A stretch of 64,000 bases of DNA, taken from positions 434,001 through 498,000 of the forward strand of contig JBKBNY010000002.1 of assembly GCA_046295175.1 (NCBI GenBank), written 5' to 3'. Source of the stretch: JALOLV01 sp046295175 (lineage in GTDB: Bacteria; Bacteroidota; Bacteroidia; Cytophagales; Spirosomataceae). Made by a program: the position numbers and the translations under genes. Shown here piece after piece: positions 1 through 7,302 of the stretch. The notes under the pieces were generated by a model. The model saw only the letters and a program-made list of their open reading frames with translations. It was not told the origin of the DNA and searched no databases. Within the stretch, counting starts at the first letter, position 1; every line of letters starts with the position of its first letter.

Positions 1-516
1 TAAATTCCATTGACTATTAATTATTGAAGAAAGAAACTCAAAATCAAAATAGAAATCTACCTTTCTGATATTTTGTGGCATACTCTTTTTATTTACTTCA
101 AACCATTTTTTTATCAATCTATTAATAATATGAGGCTCTATGTATCTACCACTATTTGCTATCCCTCTTAATGGTAGTGGGTCATCTGTGAAATAAATAT
201 CTTGAAAAATTGGTTTTGATGGTATTGTATTAAAGTTCCCAAAGTCTAAATATCCATATATGCCATCAACTTTTATGTTTTTAGGATGGGTGTTAAACCT
301 TTCAGCTTCATTTATGTATTTTTTAAGTTTATGGTTAAATTTAAGTTCCAAATCTTGTATTTCCTTCGAAATTTTAAGGTAATCCCGTTTTTCTTTATTT
401 GGTTGCCCATCAAATTTTTTGGAAGTAAATATAAGTTCGGACATTTTATTACGATATTCTCCCAATGTTCCGATATCAATTTCATCTATATTTTCTATTC
501 TTATCATTCTTATCAT
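1..516 (-). CDS. Unknown protein, 3' part cut off by window edge
   Basis: An open frame runs from an ATG at 516 to the left edge without a stop (172 codons visible), so the C-terminus is missing. The predicted protein is hydrophilic and lysine/isoleucine rich, with a probable helical stretch at residues 40-65 and no signal peptide or membrane segment. I do not recognise a family. A second in-frame ATG lies at 552, just after an in-frame stop, but it falls inside the dyad at 545-565, so I prefer 516. The gene lies downstream of the RNA-repair operon on the same strand, separated from it by a strong hairpin, and has its own copy of the dyad, which suggests co-regulation. The + strand frame in this stretch is a shadow. 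The coding call is supported by the uninterrupted frame and ordinary protein composition; function is open. Confidence 0.65.
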   Translation of the reverse strand, partial: MIRMIRIENIDEIDIGTLGEYRNKMSELIFTSKKFDGQPNKEKRDYLKISKEIQDLELKFNHKLKKYINEAERFNTHPKNIKVDGIYGYLDFGNFNTIPSKPIFQDIYFTDDPLPLRGIANSGRYIEPHIINRLIKKWFEVNKKSMPQNIRKVDFYFDFEFLSSIINSQWNL

Positions 517-544
517 TGTTTTAAAGCTCAAAATTAAATCGATA

Positions 545-565
545 TTACGCATTCTTTCTGCGTAA
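545..565. promoter_or_regulatory. 21-bp dyad TTACGCA-N7-TGCGTAA, candidate operator
   Basis: A perfect inverted repeat with 7-bp arms and a 7-bp spacer lies just upstream of the truncated gene. The same dyad, with one mismatch in the last base and the same spacing, occurs at 2638-2658 between the RNA ligase and Uma2 genes. I infer a shared repressor or activator site, possibly for the WYL regulator at 3524-4540. Confidence 0.6.
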
Positions 566-596
566 TTAAATATTTATTAAGATATTCTTTAACTTT

Positions 597-635
597 TTAA
601 CCGATAGCATAACTCAAAGTTATGCCATCGGTTAA
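597..635 (-). terminator. Strong hairpin after the RNA-repair operon
   Basis: An 18-bp inverted repeat (arms 597-614 and 618-635, one mismatch, 3-nt loop) begins 1 nt beyond the stop codon of the kinase/phosphatase gene. T-rich sequence follows on the minus strand. It probably ends the ligase-kinase transcript and separates it from the gene at 1-516. Confidence 0.65.
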
Positions 636-636
636 T

Positions 637-1572
637 TCAAAAATCTCCATAATCAACTTGCAAACAAGTGAGACCTAATTTTCTTCGCCACATATCAACC
701 ACTTGCTGACGGTCGTCGATGACTAATTCTACAAAATACTTGTTTCGGATATGCTCCTCGTATAAATCGAATTTTACATCAGAATCTTTTCGTTGGTCGT
801 TGCTTTTTCGCATAAATAACTGAAAATCTGATAATTTCCATTGAAAATATTCACAAAGCCACTCACGTGTAATGTTTCGACAAACTTCGTCTCGACCCGA
901 AAAGAAAATAATTTGGTTGCCGTTTTCTTTCAATGCTTTTACCAATCGGATGATGTTTTGTTTCGGTAAATCTTCGCCCACTCGGTTCCAATCAAACGGA
1001 TAACGACCTTGCATTTGGGCAACAGTTCCGTCAATATCAACTAACACACATCGAGGCAAATCTTCGTTTTGTGTTGCCAGAAAACGCTCTCGGGTATAAG
1101 TTTCGGTTTTGAAAGAAAGCAGTTTTTTCAGAGAATGTAACTTCTGTAATTGTTCTCTGATGACCGTTTCGCCAACCACATCTTCACGTTTTTTATCATT
1201 TTCGAGGCAAATGTCAAGCGGAACATCCATCAATTGATAGCTGATTTCGAACGACTCAAAATTTTCGATTAATAGTTTTTTGTATTCGTTGATATACGAT
1301 TGTTTCAAATGGGTATTATCCAAAACCACATGCCAATTATCTCGTAAGGCGTTTATCATCAATTGGTTATGTTGTTCGGTAACCAATTTTTCGATTCGAT
1401 ATTTGGCAGCGGTTTCCCATTGATGGTATTCATTCAACGAAACCATAAGCATACTTTTACGAATATCATCTCGGTTGATTCGCAACCATTCGGGGTTATT
1501 TTTACAAAACTCTTTTGCCCAAGTCGATTTTCCACTTCCGCTCAGACCCACTACAATTTTTATCTTTTTCAC
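637..1572 (-). CDS. pnkp: T4-type polynucleotide 5'-kinase/3'-phosphatase
   Basis: This 311-aa protein heals broken RNA (or DNA) ends: it adds 5'-phosphate and removes 3'- or 2',3'-cyclic phosphate so that a ligase can seal them. The N-terminal kinase has the P-loop GLSGSGKST at residues 9-17 and residues aligned with T4 Pnkp essentials: K15, S16, D35, R38 and D85. The C-terminal HAD-type phosphatase has DIDGT at 179-183, SGRD at 225-228 and VIDDR near 285-289. Domain order and length match T4 Pnkp (301 aa), and both end in GDF. The start is GTG at 1572, overlapping the TGA of the RNA ligase gene (GTGA), so the two are translationally coupled. I infer a cytoplasmic tRNA/RNA repair role with the ligase. 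Confidence 0.93.
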   Translation of the reverse strand: MKKIKIVVGLSGSGKSTWAKEFCKNNPEWLRINRDDIRKSMLMVSLNEYHQWETAAKYRIEKLVTEQHNQLMINALRDNWHVVLDNTHLKQSYINEYKKLLIENFESFEISYQLMDVPLDICLENDKKREDVVGETVIREQLQKLHSLKKLLSFKTETYTRERFLATQNEDLPRCVLVDIDGTVAQMQGRYPFDWNRVGEDLPKQNIIRLVKALKENGNQIIFFSGRDEVCRNITREWLCEYFQWKLSDFQLFMRKSNDQRKDSDVKFDLYEEHIRNKYFVELVIDDRQQVVDMWRRKLGLTCLQVDYGDF

Positions 1573-2588
1573 TGATTTTCTCTGTTAAATGCTTTTTGAA
1601 ATTTCGGACGAATTAACTTCCAAATAATGTGTTCGTATTTTCGATTATCCATCATTTTAAACAAAATCATCGGATATTTTTGCTGCAAATAATATTCTGC
1701 CGCAGTTTTTCTATCATCAAATTCTCTAAAAATGGCTTTACATTCCGCCTCGATGGCACTAAAATTTGCTTCTAAATCGGCTTTTATGTTTTTTACCCAA
1801 TCATAAAATTCATCGGGAACATTCTCCAAAAACTCTTCAAAAGGTCGGTTTTCAGAAAGGTATTCCCAAATATCAACGGTTGAAATATTGGTAATAATTC
1901 GGTGTAATCTGACATATTCTGCCAGTTTAACTTTGAGCCGAAACCCCGATTTGAACTTCAATACAAAACCTTCAAAATTAGGTGCATCGTAGTTTTTAAG
2001 ATGCTGATAATCAGCCAATCCATCAAACTTTTTGACCTCATGAAATCCTACATTTTCTGAGAAATCAATTTCACGACCCGTTGCAGTTTCGATGATTGCC
2101 AATAAGACCAAATCTTTTGTATCTCCGTAATCTACCACGATTCGGTTTTCGGGATAAATGATTTCGAACAAATACGTGTAATTTCGATTGAGTTTCGTTA
2201 GCAAATGTGCATAATTTTGATGCAAAAACTCGCTTGCCCAAACGGCTTGCTCGCTCGAAAATGACCCTCTTGTGGCGATATATGGCATATCTTCAAACCA
2301 ATACAAAATTCCGAGTGAGCCATCTACTTTTTCATAAACTTCAAAAGTTTCATTCGGAATTTGAGCCGAATCAACTTCTTCATAATTGAAAAATTTCGGA
2401 AAAGGACGGGCAATAATATCGCCTTTATCATTTAAAATCAAGCCTCTACTCATCAGCGTGTATTCGTTCCAAAAATCCTCAAATTGCGTGGTTTGCGAAT
2501 AGTTATAGATATACAATTCGTGCTTTGGGTGTTTCTGAACGTTGATGTATTTTTGCTCTACAAGCTGATGTAATGCCTTGATATTCAT
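1569..2588 (-). CDS. T4 Rnl1-type RNA ligase
   Basis: This is an ATP-dependent RNA ligase of the T4 RNA ligase 1 family, joining 3'-OH and 5'-phosphate RNA ends through an enzyme-AMP intermediate. The adenylation motif KVDGS has its nucleophile at K87. Downstream nucleotidyltransferase motifs are visible: FEIIYPENRIV near 141-151, EGFVLK at 206-211 and KVK at 219-221. The length, 339 aa, is close to T4 Rnl1 (374 aa). It is the first gene of a two-gene operon with Pnkp, the same partnership that repairs anticodon-nuclease-cut tRNA in phage T4. The upstream spacer holds the 2638-2658 dyad. No anticodon nuclease (PrrC, RloC or colicin-like) is visible nearby; the truncated gene at 1-516 is the only unidentified neighbour. 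Confidence 0.92.
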   Translation of the reverse strand: MNIKALHQLVEQKYINVQKHPKHELYIYNYSQTTQFEDFWNEYTLMSRGLILNDKGDIIARPFPKFFNYEEVDSAQIPNETFEVYEKVDGSLGILYWFEDMPYIATRGSFSSEQAVWASEFLHQNYAHLLTKLNRNYTYLFEIIYPENRIVVDYGDTKDLVLLAIIETATGREIDFSENVGFHEVKKFDGLADYQHLKNYDAPNFEGFVLKFKSGFRLKVKLAEYVRLHRIITNISTVDIWEYLSENRPFEEFLENVPDEFYDWVKNIKADLEANFSAIEAECKAIFREFDDRKTAAEYYLQQKYPMILFKMMDNRKYEHIIWKLIRPKFQKAFNRENQ

Positions 2589-2637
2589 TGGTTTAATATT
2601 ACTGTTTCATATTTGATGATGTAAAATAAAAACATGA

Positions 2638-2658
2638 TTACGCAATGTTTTTGCGTAG
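2638..2658. promoter_or_regulatory. Second copy of the 21-bp dyad
   Basis: The dyad TTACGCA-N7-TGCGTAG lies in the divergent spacer between the RNA ligase gene (minus) and the Uma2 gene (plus). It overlaps the -33 element of the Uma2 promoter and sits 50-70 bp upstream of the ligase start. One protein bound here could control both directions. Arms and spacing match the copy at 545-565 except for the last base. Confidence 0.6.
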
Positions 2659-2679
2659 TTGAAAAAATATTTATCTTTG
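2651..2679 (+). promoter_or_regulatory. Bacteroidota-type promoter for the Uma2 gene
   Basis: A -33 TTG (2651-2653) is followed by a perfect -7 box TATCTTTG (2672-2679). Transcription would start near 2686. That puts the longer in-frame start at 2659 upstream of the transcript and supports the ATG at 2755 as the real start. Confidence 0.55.
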
Positions 2680-2754
2680 GTATCAAATTTCGTCTATTTG
2701 CTTTTTTGTTCTACTATTTTTTTTGAAATTAGTAGCCAAATCAAACTAAAAGAC

Positions 2755-3405
2755 ATGAATCAGTCACTTTTAGAACAAGTTTTGCAAATACCTGATGCTT
2801 TTTTATTTGTTGAAAAGTTGAATGCTTCACTGCAATTAGAACAAGCTAAACGAAAATCTTTTTACGAACAAGTTGATGAAAATTCAAAAATGGAGTTTAT
2901 CAATGGTGAAATTATCCTTAATTCGCCTGTAATGAAACGCCATAATACCGCAACTGGCTTTCTTTACAGGTTGCTTAGTATTTATGCCAGTAAACATAAC
3001 TTAGGATTTGTTGGCATCGAAAAAATCATGGTAAGCCTTACACGCAACGACTACGAACCTGATTTGTGTTTTTTCGGACAAGCTACTGCAAAGAATTTTC
3101 AAGCCGACCAAATGCGTTTTCCGGCTCCCGATTTAGTTGTTGAGGTGGTCTCAAAATCTACTGAAAAAATTGACCGAAGCATCAAATTTGAAGATTATGC
3201 AGCCCATAAAGTTTCAGAATATTGGATAATAGACCCTGACAAAGAAACCCTCGAACAGTATCTTTTAGAGGAAGAAAGCTATCAATTAAATTTCAAAAGT
3301 AACGACGGTGTTGTGCATTGTCAGGCCGTAAAAGGATTTGATTTGCCCGTAAAGGCAATTTTTAATGAGCAAGACAACATTTTGGCTTTGCAAAATTTGC
3401 TTTAA
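2755..3405 (+). CDS. Uma2-family (DUF820) PD-(D/E)XK endonuclease-like protein
   Basis: This 216-aa protein matches the Uma2 family: KMEFINGEII near the N-terminus, YEPDLCFF in the middle, PDLVVEVVSKST and an EYWIIDP segment. The aspartate and the E of VVEVVS fit the PD-(D/E)XK nuclease core. Uma2 proteins are common in cyanobacteria and Bacteroidota, often in many copies, and their substrate is generally unknown. A longer frame from 2659 would add 32 hydrophobic residues, but the promoter at 2651-2679 argues against it. The gene is divergent from the RNA-repair operon and shares its dyad, so it may belong to the same response. Confidence 0.85.
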   Translation: MNQSLLEQVLQIPDAFLFVEKLNASLQLEQAKRKSFYEQVDENSKMEFINGEIILNSPVMKRHNTATGFLYRLLSIYASKHNLGFVGIEKIMVSLTRNDYEPDLCFFGQATAKNFQADQMRFPAPDLVVEVVSKSTEKIDRSIKFEDYAAHKVSEYWIIDPDKETLEQYLLEEESYQLNFKSNDGVVHCQAVKGFDLPVKAIFNEQDNILALQNLL

Positions 3406-3523
3406 GGTTAATTAACGATACGACATAAAAAACCACACCGCAATTTCTCTACATAGATGAAGATGTTTTCATAAATTGAAGACGATTCACCCATTCAAAA
3501 CTTTATCATTCGTTCATTGAATA

Positions 3524-4540
3524 ATGCCCATCAACCGCAACGCCCTCATTCGCTATAAAGTAATTGATAGTTGTCTGCAACGACGAAATCGAAAATGGAC
3601 GCTCGAAGACCTCATCGAAGCTGTTTCGGATGCTCTTTATGAATATGAAGGCATGGATAAAGGCATTAGCAAACGCACCATTCAGGCCGATATTCAGATG
3701 ATGCGAAGCGATAAACTGGGTTATTTTGCCCCGATTGTGGTCATTGATAAAAAATATTATACCTACGAAGACCCCACGTATAGTATTACGAATATTCCGC
3801 TTTCTGAAACCGACCTAACGAAAATGAATGAGGCTGTTGAGATGTTAAAGCAATTCAAAGGTTTTTCGCATTTTTCGCAGCTCAGTGAGGTTGTTCAGAA
3901 ACTCGAAGACCATGTGTATGCCTCATCGCATAAGTCGTTTTCGGTCATTGATTTCGAGAAGAACGATAACCTCAAAGGTTTACATTTTTTAGATGTTATT
4001 TATCAGTCGGTTATACAGAAAAAATCCGTTCGGATAACCTATCAATCATTCAAAGCTCGACAAGAACAAAGTTTTGTTTTTCATGTTTGGTGGTTGAAAG
4101 AGTTCAAAAACCGTTGGTTTGCGGTGGGTGTTCGAGATACTAAAAAGTTAATCCTCAATTTGGCTCTTGATAGAATCATTGACCTTCAAGTGCTTGATGA
4201 TGAGGAATATATCATTAATGAATCGCTTTCGCCCGAAGTTTATTATCGAGATGTTTATGGTGTTTCGGTCAGTGAAAACCTTCGACCGATTCTGATTAAA
4301 ATCTTTGTCAATCGCCTACACGCACCGTATGTGCTTACCAAGCCGATTCATCATTCGCAGCAATTACTCGAAGAGCGAGAAGACGGTATCGTTATCGAAC
4401 TAAAAGTGCAGCATAATTTTGAAATCGAAAAAGAAATCTTAGGCTTTGGCGAAGGAATGACCGTGCTTGAACCACCACGATTACGAAGTATTTTGCGGAA
4501 ACGAATTGAGGCTTCATTGAGCCAATACAATCAGTCATAA
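3524..4540 (+). CDS. HTH-WYL domain transcriptional regulator
   Basis: This 338-aa protein has an N-terminal winged-helix region (about residues 1-75, with a recognition-helix-like KRTIQADIQMMR segment) followed by a WYL ligand-sensing domain and its C-terminal extension (about 150-335). The WYL core reads VWWLKEFKNRWFAVG. WYL regulators typically sense nucleic-acid or other ligands and control defence or DNA-damage genes. It follows Uma2 on the same strand after 118 bp. It is the obvious candidate to bind the TTACGCA dyads near the RNA-repair genes, but no dyad lies at its own promoter, so this remains an inference. Confidence 0.88.
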   Translation: MPINRNALIRYKVIDSCLQRRNRKWTLEDLIEAVSDALYEYEGMDKGISKRTIQADIQMMRSDKLGYFAPIVVIDKKYYTYEDPTYSITNIPLSETDLTKMNEAVEMLKQFKGFSHFSQLSEVVQKLEDHVYASSHKSFSVIDFEKNDNLKGLHFLDVIYQSVIQKKSVRITYQSFKARQEQSFVFHVWWLKEFKNRWFAVGVRDTKKLILNLALDRIIDLQVLDDEEYIINESLSPEVYYRDVYGVSVSENLRPILIKIFVNRLHAPYVLTKPIHHSQQLLEEREDGIVIELKVQHNFEIEKEILGFGEGMTVLEPPRLRSILRKRIEASLSQYNQS

Positions 4541-4640
4541 AAAGATGCGTGATTTTCGTATTAAATCTCTTATTTTTACTGTTTAAGTTCTGATTTCGAT
4601 AATATTGTTCGTAAAAATTGCATCAAAGCTAAGCTAATTA

Positions 4641-5684
4641 ATGAATCTCAAACTCGAAATACTTTTTTTTGCCAGTTTTATTGGTGCATTCAATAGCTTT
4701 TTGTTAAGTTTATATTTTATCAAAAAGAGAAGTATTTCGGCTTTTTTCTTTGGTTTTTTGCTGTTTTGTTTGGGTATTCGCATCGGCAAATCAGTATTGC
4801 TTTATTTTTATAGTGATACCCCAAAAATCGTTCTCCAGATTGGGCTTTCGGCTTGCCTTTTTATTGGGCCTTCGCTTTTCTATTTTCTAAAATCTGAAAT
4901 GCAGAAAACCCGAACGATTCCTCAAAGCTGGAGGATAATTTGGGCAACTTTGGCGATTTTTATTCTAAGCATCGGGCCGATTTATCCGTATCAAACCCAT
5001 CCTCAAATCTGGAATCAATACATCGTAAACATCATCTACACCGTGTGGGGTGGCTTTGTGTTGGCTTCGGCAGTTTTGATTCGCCCTTTATTCAATCAAA
5101 AACTGAATCCTTCTGAGAAGTGGTACTTAGCCATTTTTGCTGGAAACTTCCTCATTTTTATTTCTTACTTGGCGGCTTTATTGTTGCCTTTTCGTAGTAT
5201 TTATATTTCGGGAGCGATAACGTTTAGCACCATTTTTTACAGCCTTTTGGCTATCATTCTACTACAAAAGAAGAAGTTAGATTTATTTAATCATTCTTCA
5301 AAAAGTACAAATAAGAAACTCGATGACGAAAATGTAGCAACGATTTTGAATCTGCTACATTCAAAAATGACTACCGAAAAACTGTTTTTGAATCCGAATC
5401 TCAAACTCAGCGATTTGGCGACCGAGATTAATATTTCGACCCATCAACTTTCGCAAATCTTGAACGAAAATCTGGGTAAAAACTTCTCCGAATTCATCAA
5501 CGAATACCGCATCAATGAGGCTTGTCAGTTGCTTTTTACGCACGAAAACCTGAGCATTGATGGCATCGGATACGAAGTCGGATTCAATTCAAAATCTACA
5601 TTTTTTGCAACTTTCAAAAAGCTTAAAGGTGTGACCCCCGCCATTTTTCAGCAAAAAAACTCAAAAAATAGTGCAGTTTTATAA
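4641..5684 (+). CDS. Membrane-anchored AraC-type transcriptional regulator
   Basis: The N-terminal ~210 residues form about six or seven hydrophobic segments. The C-terminal ~100 residues are an AraC-type double helix-turn-helix, with LKLSDLATEINISTHQLSQ and a second HTH ending VGFNSKSTFFATFKKLKGVTP. This architecture is common in Bacteroidota, where the membrane part is thought to sense a signal directly. The gene stands 87 bp upstream of the secreted sugar-dehydrogenase gene on the same strand, so that gene is a plausible target or operon partner. No ligand can be inferred. Confidence 0.88.
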   Translation: MNLKLEILFFASFIGAFNSFLLSLYFIKKRSISAFFFGFLLFCLGIRIGKSVLLYFYSDTPKIVLQIGLSACLFIGPSLFYFLKSEMQKTRTIPQSWRIIWATLAIFILSIGPIYPYQTHPQIWNQYIVNIIYTVWGGFVLASAVLIRPLFNQKLNPSEKWYLAIFAGNFLIFISYLAALLLPFRSIYISGAITFSTIFYSLLAIILLQKKKLDLFNHSSKSTNKKLDDENVATILNLLHSKMTTEKLFLNPNLKLSDLATEINISTHQLSQILNENLGKNFSEFINEYRINEACQLLFTHENLSIDGIGYEVGFNSKSTFFATFKKLKGVTPAIFQQKNSKNSAVL

Positions 5685-5771
5685 ATCCGTACTGTTTCTG
5701 TGCCGGATAATTTCTTCGCCAAAATCGAATCTTTGAATTTTGTGGACATTAATTAAACAAATTCAAAATTC

Positions 5772-7274
5772 ATGAAAAAAATCATTTGCTATTTACTTAC
5801 CATCTTGCTCTACCCAAGCTACGGATTTGCTCAAAACCAAACCGACCGAACCCAGATTGAGCAGGTAATCAACCAGTATTTTGAGGGCTGGAAATACGGC
5901 GATACAACTAAATTAAGTGCCGCCATGCACAGCAGTTGTCAATTGAAAAATTACAATGAATCCGAAAAGCGATTTGTACTATTTAGTCGAAAAGATTATT
6001 TGAATATTTTTCGTCCGCGAGAGCCGCACCCGCAAACTCGGGGGCGAATCGTAAATATGGATATTACGGGCTACATAGCGGCTGCCAAAATAGAAATTAT
6101 TACGGCTTGGGGTGTTTTTACCGACCTTTTCAACCTAATGCGAATGGAAGGGCGGTGGTACATTGTAGATAAAGTTTCGATGTATAATCCGCACCCAATC
6201 GTGCCAGTCAATCCTCAAAAAGAAACCGTTATGGATGGTTTCAAAAGGCCTTGGAGTATGGTGTTTTTGTCTGAAAACGAGGTTTTAATCTCTGAAAAAG
6301 AAGGCGATTTGGTAAAAGTGAATCTAACCAATAAAGAACGAATAAAGATTCAGGGATTCCCGACCGATTTAGAAGATAGCCTCAGTAGTTTTGGTGATAA
6401 TACGGGCAAATTTGAGGTATTGCTCCATCCTAATTTTAAAACGAATAAGTTTATTTATTTGTCTTATGCGGCGAAGTCGGCAAAGGGCAGAACTACCAAA
6501 ATTATCAGAGCCGTTCTGGAAAATAACGCTTTGCAACAAATAAAAGAGCTTTTTGTGGCTGAACCATTTACCTATGAACGAGTCCACTACGGTGGCGGAA
6601 TGATTTTTGGCAACGATGGCAAGTTGTATTTTACTATTGGCGAAAGAATTTTTACCGAAAAAGATGAGCCAGCTCTGCCCATTGCTCAGAATTTGGCGGA
6701 TAAAAGAGGCAAAATTTATAGAATAAACGATGATGGGAGTATCCCGAACGATAATCCAGATTTCGGGAAAAATGCAGTTGCGGGGCTTTATGCTGTCGGC
6801 ATCAGGGCGGCACAAGGGCTTACGATTGAGCCAACTACGCAAAAAATTTGGTTTAGCGAACACGGTACTCACCAAGGCGACGAACTCAATGTTTTGAAAG
6901 CTGGAGCCAACTACGGCTGGCCTATCAACACCACTGGTAAGTATCGTTTTGAGGCATTCAAACCGCCAGTAATCGAAGGAGCAAAATATACTAACCCGGT
7001 TTGGTCTTGGATGCAGACGGTTGCCCCAACGGGTTTGATGTTTTATACAGGAAGTGAGTTTCCGACCTGGAAAAATAACCTTATCGTTCCTGGACTATCA
7101 AGAGGAAGTCTTTGGCGAATGACCGTCGATGGCGAAAACATCGTACAAGCCGAAGAATTATTTGCAAACGACCGTGTGCGTGCAAGAAAAGTAGTGCAAA
7201 GCCCATCGGGTAAGCTTTATTTACTAACCGATGAAGTAAACGGGAAGGTCATCTGGATAAAAAATGCAAGGTAA
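5772..7274 (+). CDS. Secreted SnoaL-like domain + PQQ-dependent sugar dehydrogenase
   Basis: The protein (500 aa) begins with a cleavable signal peptide (about residues 1-20, ending GFAQ). Next comes an NTF2/SnoaL-like domain of the DUF4440/lumazine-binding type (about 25-145: QIEQVINQYFEGWKYGD, then IVDKVSMY). The rest (about 160-500) is a glucose/sorbosone dehydrogenase-type beta-propeller: RPWSMVFL, HYGGGMIFGNDGKLYFTIGER, RAAQGLTIEP, EHGTHQGDELN. Such enzymes oxidise aldose sugars in the periplasm using PQQ. The NTF2-like fusion is less usual. No PQQ biosynthesis genes are visible in the window, so the cofactor would have to come from elsewhere. Confidence 0.87.
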   Translation: MKKIICYLLTILLYPSYGFAQNQTDRTQIEQVINQYFEGWKYGDTTKLSAAMHSSCQLKNYNESEKRFVLFSRKDYLNIFRPREPHPQTRGRIVNMDITGYIAAAKIEIITAWGVFTDLFNLMRMEGRWYIVDKVSMYNPHPIVPVNPQKETVMDGFKRPWSMVFLSENEVLISEKEGDLVKVNLTNKERIKIQGFPTDLEDSLSSFGDNTGKFEVLLHPNFKTNKFIYLSYAAKSAKGRTTKIIRAVLENNALQQIKELFVAEPFTYERVHYGGGMIFGNDGKLYFTIGERIFTEKDEPALPIAQNLADKRGKIYRINDDGSIPNDNPDFGKNAVAGLYAVGIRAAQGLTIEPTTQKIWFSEHGTHQGDELNVLKAGANYGWPINTTGKYRFEAFKPPVIEGAKYTNPVWSWMQTVAPTGLMFYTGSEFPTWKNNLIVPGLSRGSLWRMTVDGENIVQAEELFANDRVRARKVVQSPSGKLYLLTDEVNGKVIWIKNAR

Positions 7275-7276
7275 CC

Positions 7277-7294
7277 CAAAAGATTCCTTTTGGT
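7277..7294. terminator. Short hairpin between convergent genes
   Basis: A 7-bp stem with a 4-nt loop (CCAAAAG/CTTTTGG) lies between the convergent sugar dehydrogenase and histidine kinase genes. There is no clear T-tract, so it is only a weak terminator candidate. Confidence 0.3.
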
Positions 7295-7302
7295 GGGGTG
7301 TA

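Noticed and set aside
286..537. Open frame on the + strand at the left edge
   Set aside because: It is antisense to the longer, continuous minus-strand frame at 1-516, has low-complexity Phe/Ile-rich composition and no start signal.
2659..2754. N-terminal extension of the Uma2 protein with hydrophobic residues
   Set aside because: It overlaps a good promoter (-7 box at 2672-2679) and Uma2 proteins lack signal peptides; ATG at 2755 is the better start.
6369..6875. 168-codon minus-strand frame inside the sugar dehydrogenase gene
   Set aside because: Antisense to a clear propeller coding region; no independent signals.
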